Assembly (NCBI RefSeq): GCF_019931575.1 | Contig: NZ_CP082923.1 | Coordinates: 2,976,001 to 3,040,000 of the forward strand | DNA: 64,000 nucleotides | Direction of reading: 5' to 3' | From: Caulobacter segnis | Lineage (GTDB): Bacteria > Pseudomonadota > Alphaproteobacteria > Caulobacterales > Caulobacteraceae | Shown here: positions 59,973-64,000 of the stretch, piece by piece | How positions within the stretch are numbered: position 1 is the stretch's first letter | How the letters are laid out: every line of letters starts with the position of its first letter | Program-made: the position numbers and the translations under genes | The notes under the pieces: model-generated | Seen by the model: the letters and a program-made list of their open reading frames with translations, nothing else | Databases searched by the model: none | Told to the model about the DNA's origin: nothing

Positions 59973-62762
59973 ATGTCGACCAACCACAAACCCGCTGTGC
60001 GCGCCGTTCTGGCGTTGAGCGCCTCGGCCCTGGCTCTGACGCTGGCCGGCGCGGCCGCCGCGCAGGACGCCGCTCCGGCGCCCGCCGCCGACGAGGTCGA
60101 GGCCGTCGTCGTCACCGGCTTCCGCGCCAGCCTGCAGAGCGCGATGAACCTCAAGCGCAACTCGAGCGGCGTCGTCGACGCCATCAAGGCCGAAGACATC
60201 GCCCAGTTCCCTGACCTGAACCTGGCTGAATCGCTGCAGCGCATCCCCGGCGTCTCGATCTCGCGCATCAACGGCGAAGGCCGCCAGATCACCGTGCGCG
60301 GCCTGGGCTCGGAATACACCCGCGTCCGCATCAACGGCATGGAGGCCATCTCCACCACCGGCGGCACCGCCAACAGCGGCGGCACCAACCGCGGCCGCGG
60401 CTTCGACTTCAACGTCTTCGCGTCGGATCTCTTCAACAGCATCGCGGTGCGCAAGACCGCCTCGGCCGACGTCGAGGAAGGCTCGCTGGGCGCCACGGTC
60501 GACCTGAACACCTCGCGCGCCTTCGACAGCCGCAAGCCCCAGCTCGTGCTGTCCGCCGGCGCCAGCTACAACGACCTGGCCGAAAAGACGACGCCGCGCG
60601 TCTCGGCCCTAGCCAGCCGCACCTTCTTCGACGGCAAGCTGGGCGTCCTGATCTCGGCCGCCTACGAAGAGCGCCACCTCAAGGAAGAAGGCGCCAACAT
60701 CACCCGCTGGTCCACCGGCGGCAGCAACGGCGGCTTCAACGCCGCCTCGACGATCCCGGGCTACACGATCGCCCAGATCAACGAGACCGACACGACCAAG
60801 GCCATCTTCGCCCCGCGCATCCCGGCCTATGTCAGCTACGACATCAAGAACAAGCGCACGGGCCTGGCCGGCTCGCTGCAATACAAGCCGGACGCCAACA
60901 CCGAGATCAACTTCGACGCCCTGTACGCCTATCTGGCCGGCGTGCGGAAGGAAGCCCAACTGCAGGCCATCGGCCTGTCGCGCGCCACCACCGGCAAGCC
61001 GCAGACCATCATCCGCGACGGCGTCGTCGAGAACGGCAATCTCGTCTACGCCCGCATGGACAATGTCGATCTGCGCACCCAGTCGGCCTATGACGAGCTG
61101 AACACCGAGTTCAAGCAGTTCACCCTGTCGGCCAAGCACAACTTCGGCGACCGCGTGGTGGTCGGCGCCCTGGCGGGCTACGCGGACTCAACCTTCACCC
61201 AGCCGGTCTCGACGATCGTCACCTTCGATCGGGCCAACAGCGCCAACTACGTCTACGATTTCCGCAAGGGCCGCGCCCCGCAGATCCTGCTGAACTTCGA
61301 CGCCACCGATCCGGCCAACTGGTCGGCGATCAATGGCACCTCGGAAGTCCGCATCCGCCCGACCTTCGTCGAGAACCAGTTCTCGACCGCCAAGATCTAC
61401 GGCGAGTGGGAAGCCAACCAGAACCTGAAGCTCAAGGCCGGCGTCGACTGGCGCAAGTTCGAGTACGACAGCTACGGCCTGTACCGGACCACCGAGACCG
61501 TCAGCCAGACCCTGACCCCCGCCGAGCTGGCCTCGGTCTCCAAGGTGTTCAGCGGCTTCGGCAAGGGCCTGGACATGCCGGCCGGCAACGCCACCGCCTG
61601 GCTGGTGCCCGACATCGACAAGTACGCCGCCCTGCTGAACATCTACAGCAACACCGGCATCTACGCCCTGACCGGCACCAACAACACCTCGGCCCGCGGC
61701 CAGTACGGCGCCGTCGAGGAGCAGGACACCGGCGCCTACGTCCAGGCCGAGTTCCGTTTCGAGGCGCTGGGCCTGCCCTTCCGCGGCGACGCCGGCGTTC
61801 GTCGCGTCCACACCGAGCAGGAGTCGGCCGGCTACGCCGCCGTCGCCGGCGTGATCCAGCGCGTCGACGTCAAGCGCGACTACGACCTGACCCTGCCGTC
61901 GTTCAACATCGCCGCCGACGTCACCGACACCTTCGTGGCCCGCTTCAGCGCCGCCAAGACGATCGCCCGCCCGGGCATCGGCTCGCTGGCGCCTGGCGGC
62001 GACGTGTCGGTGCAGGGTTCGAACCGCAGCTACAGCTCGGGCAACCCGTACCTGAACCCGACCCAGTCCAAGAACATCGACGTCTCGCTGGAGTGGTATC
62101 CGGCCTCGGGCACGATGTTCGCCGCGGGCTTCTTCTACAAGAAGATCGACACCTTCGTCGCCAATCTGAGCGAGTCTCGCGTCTACAACACCCTGGGCCT
62201 GCCGGACTCGCTGATCGCCGGCACCACCGCCACGCCCGACATGGTGTTTCAGGTCTCCAAGCCGATGAACACCAAGGGCGGCGATCTGAAGGGCTTCGAG
62301 CTGAACGCCCAGCAGCCCTTCACCTTCCTGCCGGGCTGGCTGAGCCACTTCGGCGTCATCGCCAACTACACCTACGTCGCCTCCAAGATCGAATACCCGA
62401 CCACGACGACGGCGGGCGGCCCCGTCATGATCGAGGACCTGATCGGCCTGTCGAAGCATGCCGCCAACGCCACGCTCTACTACGAAACCCCGAAGTGGAG
62501 CGTCCGCGGTTCGCTGGCCTATCGCGGCGGCTACCTGACCCAGGTTCCGGCCAGCGACAACAACCTCATCGCCGGCACCAACTCGACCTTGAACGTCGAC
62601 ATGCAGGCCAGCTGGAACATCCGCGACAACCTGAAGCTCTCGGTCGAGGGCGTGAACCTGACCGACGAGTTCAACGACCAGTACGTCGGCTACACCGACC
62701 GCCTGAACGTCTACACCCACAGCGGACGCCAGTTCATCGTCGGCCTCCGCTACAACTTCTAG
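59973..62762 (+). CDS. TonB-dependent receptor, Xanthomonas/Caulobacter class
   Basis: This ~929-residue outer membrane receptor has a signal peptide (ending AAAAQ), a VEAVVVTGFR TonB-box-like start, and a plug with FPDLNLAESLQRIPGVSISR and GEGRQITVRGLG. Its long barrel ends RQFIVGLRYNF. ATG 59952, 59970 and 59973 are in frame; GGGAGGG sits immediately before the last two, making 59973 the likeliest start. It is similar to the receptor at 35584-38535. Divergence from a hexuronate-type transporter suggests uptake of a uronate-containing oligosaccharide. The ROK regulator follows after a terminator. Confidence 0.92.
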   Translation: MSTNHKPAVRAVLALSASALALTLAGAAAAQDAAPAPAADEVEAVVVTGFRASLQSAMNLKRNSSGVVDAIKAEDIAQFPDLNLAESLQRIPGVSISRINGEGRQITVRGLGSEYTRVRINGMEAISTTGGTANSGGTNRGRGFDFNVFASDLFNSIAVRKTASADVEEGSLGATVDLNTSRAFDSRKPQLVLSAGASYNDLAEKTTPRVSALASRTFFDGKLGVLISAAYEERHLKEEGANITRWSTGGSNGGFNAASTIPGYTIAQINETDTTKAIFAPRIPAYVSYDIKNKRTGLAGSLQYKPDANTEINFDALYAYLAGVRKEAQLQAIGLSRATTGKPQTIIRDGVVENGNLVYARMDNVDLRTQSAYDELNTEFKQFTLSAKHNFGDRVVVGALAGYADSTFTQPVSTIVTFDRANSANYVYDFRKGRAPQILLNFDATDPANWSAINGTSEVRIRPTFVENQFSTAKIYGEWEANQNLKLKAGVDWRKFEYDSYGLYRTTETVSQTLTPAELASVSKVFSGFGKGLDMPAGNATAWLVPDIDKYAALLNIYSNTGIYALTGTNNTSARGQYGAVEEQDTGAYVQAEFRFEALGLPFRGDAGVRRVHTEQESAGYAAVAGVIQRVDVKRDYDLTLPSFNIAADVTDTFVARFSAAKTIARPGIGSLAPGGDVSVQGSNRSYSSGNPYLNPTQSKNIDVSLEWYPASGTMFAAGFFYKKIDTFVANLSESRVYNTLGLPDSLIAGTTATPDMVFQVSKPMNTKGGDLKGFELNAQQPFTFLPGWLSHFGVIANYTYVASKIEYPTTTTAGGPVMIEDLIGLSKHAANATLYYETPKWSVRGSLAYRGGYLTQVPASDNNLIAGTNSTLNVDMQASWNIRDNLKLSVEGVNLTDEFNDQYVGYTDRLNVYTHSGRQFIVGLRYNF

Positions 62763-62780
62763 GCCTCCTACTGCCGGTTT

Positions 62781-62810
62781 CTAGGCGTCCTTCCACTACC
62801 CCCCGCCTAG
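62781..62810 (+). other. Hairpin after the TonB receptor stop
   Basis: CTAGGCG and CGCCTAG form a 7-bp stem over a 16-base loop, 19 bases after the stop and just before the strong terminator. It may help protect the receptor mRNA 3' end. Confidence 0.35.
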
Positions 62811-62817
62811 ACATCCT

Positions 62818-62857
62818 CGCGCCGTCCCCACCTCCCGGGGGCGGCGCGTTTTTCTTT
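62818..62857 (+). terminator. Rho-independent terminator of the TonB receptor gene
   Basis: A 12-bp GC-rich stem (CGCGCCGTCCCC with GGGGGCGGCGCG, one G-T pair) and a 7-base loop are followed by TTTTTCTTT. This is a textbook intrinsic terminator. Confidence 0.85.
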
Positions 62858-62916
62858 GGTGTTCCGGCGCTTATCGAAAACAAAAACAAATCGGCTTTTC
62901 TTAAATCCCTTCCGGA

Positions 62917-62936
62917 TGGTATCGCTTCCAATACCA
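62917..62936. promoter_or_regulatory. Inverted repeat TGGTAT-N8-ATACCA before the ROK regulator
   Basis: Perfect 6-bp arms with an 8-base spacer lie 17-36 bases before the ROK start codon, downstream of an AT-rich promoter-like stretch (62875-62910). It is probably an operator for autoregulation or for a LacI-type regulator. Confidence 0.5.
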
Positions 62937-62952
62937 GGGAGTGCGCTCGGCC

Positions 62953-64000
62953 ATGCTCGACGAGACCAACCGGCGGTCGCGCCAATCGCATGACCGCGCC
63001 AGCTTGTCCGGCACCAACATCGAGCGCGCTGGCGACTACAATCAGCGCGTGGCGCTGCAGTCCATCCGGGTCGGCCTGGCCAAGACCAAGCAGGAGGTCG
63101 CCGGCTATACCGGCCTGACCGTCCCCGCCGTCACCAACATCACCAACCGTCTGCTGGACGAGGGCCTGATCGTCGAGGCGGGCAAGCTGCACGGCCATCG
63201 CGGCCAGCCGGCCATGACCTTCACGGTCAATCCGGACGGCTGCTATTCGATCGGGCTGAACATCGACCGCGACCACGTCACGGTCGTCCTGCTGGATCTG
63301 GCCGGCCAAGTGCGCGCCCGCGCCACCCGCGAGGTCGCCTTCGCCGGCCCCGAGGAAGTCGCGGCGTTCTTCGACCAGCACGCCAGGGCCTTCCGCAAGC
63401 TCAAGGGCGTCCAGGCCGATCGCATCATCGGCGTCGGCGTGGCCGTGCCCGACGACCTGGCCAAGACCGACCTGCCCAATCGCCCCGCCGCCTACGAGGC
63501 CTGGAACACCGTCGAGCTGCGCGCCCTGCTCTCACGCGCCCACGACTGGCCGATCACGGTCGAGAACGACGCCGCCGCCGCCGCCCTCGGCGAGCTGCAC
63601 TTCGGCCACGGCATGCGCAACCGCAGCTTCTTCTACATGCTGGTCAGCTCGGGCCTGGGCGGCGGCCTGGTGATCGACGGCGAGTACTTCCGGGGCGCGC
63701 ACGGCCGCAGCGGCGAACTGGGCTTCCTGCCCACCGACCCGTCGGGCGAGGCGACGCTGGAGGACTTCTTCTCGCTGTCGTCGCTGTACGAGGCGCTGGG
63801 CGACCTGGCGCCAAGCGAGCCGTCGGAACTGGGCGGCCTGGCGCCGGAGGCCCTGGGCCGGATCGACGCCTGGCTGGACCAGGCCGCCGAACGTCTCTGC
63901 GATCCGCTGGTTTCGATCAGCTGCCTGATCGATCCGCAGGCCGTGTTCATCGGCGGTCGCCTGCCCGGTCCGCTGATCGACCGGTTGGCCCAGGCGGTGA
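62953..64000 (+). CDS. ROK-family transcriptional regulator (3' truncated)
   Basis: The frame from the ATG at 62953 stays open to the window end (349 codons). Residues ~30-85 form a winged helix-turn-helix (LAKTKQEVAGYTGLTVPAVTNITNRLL). A ROK/actin-fold domain then shows GVGVAVP, VENDAAAAALGEL and SSGLGGGLVIDGEY-FRGAHGRSGELG. The zinc motif CxCGxxGC that normally follows GELGH is missing here (GELGF-LPTDPSGEATLED), so it is likely a sugar-sensing regulator without kinase activity. It probably controls the neighbouring TonB receptor and transporter operon. Confidence 0.85.
   Translation, partial: MLDETNRRSRQSHDRASLSGTNIERAGDYNQRVALQSIRVGLAKTKQEVAGYTGLTVPAVTNITNRLLDEGLIVEAGKLHGHRGQPAMTFTVNPDGCYSIGLNIDRDHVTVVLLDLAGQVRARATREVAFAGPEEVAAFFDQHARAFRKLKGVQADRIIGVGVAVPDDLAKTDLPNRPAAYEAWNTVELRALLSRAHDWPITVENDAAAAALGELHFGHGMRNRSFFYMLVSSGLGGGLVIDGEYFRGAHGRSGELGFLPTDPSGEATLEDFFSLSSLYEALGDLAPSEPSELGGLAPEALGRIDAWLDQAAERLCDPLVSISCLIDPQAVFIGGRLPGPLIDRLAQAV

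Noticed and set aside
1-64000. tRNA, rRNA, CRISPR arrays, insertion sequences, integrases
   Set aside because: None was recognised on reading either strand. The two repeat elements found are palindromic intergenic sequences without transposase genes.

Overview
The window is about 64 kb of GC-rich, gene-dense DNA. It looks like an alphaproteobacterium of the Caulobacter type. This is inferred from gene content: very large TonB-dependent receptors of the Xanthomonas/Caulobacter class, an HWE-type histidine kinase, GTG/ATG four-base overlaps, and the carbohydrate gene families. No rRNA, tRNA, CRISPR array or insertion sequence was seen.

The first 22.5 kb is a rhamnogalacturonan I / pectin utilisation locus. 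On the far left are a truncated PL11 rhamnogalacturonan lyase and a PL22 oligogalacturonate lyase with a signal peptide. A minus-strand group follows: a PAS/HWE kinase, an exported GH2 enzyme, a CE12 acetylesterase, an FMN L-lactate dehydrogenase, L-rhamnose 1-dehydrogenase and an IclR regulator. Divergent from the IclR gene is an eight-gene plus-strand operon: L-rhamnonate dehydratase, diketo-deoxyrhamnonate hydrolase, KDR 4-dehydrogenase, rhamnonolactonase, rhamnose mutarotase, a GH43-GH35 fusion, a GH105 unsaturated rhamnogalacturonyl hydrolase and a GPH-type sugar transporter. Together these describe release of rhamnogalacturonan disaccharides, import, cleavage to L-rhamnose, and non-phosphorylating oxidation of rhamnose to pyruvate plus L-lactate. 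The L-lactate can then be oxidised by the clustered LldD.

From 22.5 to 34.4 kb the genes are more general: a DesK/DesR-like two-component system in an operon with an ABC-2 exporter, a flavin-binding oxidase-like protein and a glutathione transferase with a divergent LysR regulator, a long acyl-CoA dehydrogenase (FadE), a UDP-glucuronate decarboxylase and a TonB-dependent receptor.

From 34.4 to 38.5 kb, pectin functions return: a large TonB-dependent receptor followed by an exported pectin methylesterase, with a LacI-type operator upstream. Then come a DUF6894 protein, a MarR regulator overlapping it tail to tail, a possible 36-residue membrane protein, and an AT-rich stretch that precedes a compact type IV secretion cluster (VirB1, B2, B3, B4, B6, B9, B10, B11). 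No VirB5, VirB7, VirB8 or VirD4 gene was found beside them. A DUF1800/DUF1501 pair follows.

The last 13 kb is again uronate/pectin oriented: KdgD (5-dehydro-4-deoxyglucarate dehydratase), a LysR regulator, a type-B carboxylesterase, a secreted beta-helix protein, a secreted 614-residue protein of unrecognised family, an ACS-family uronate/aldarate transporter, a divergent TonB-dependent receptor with a strong terminator, and a truncated ROK-family regulator preceded by its own inverted repeat.
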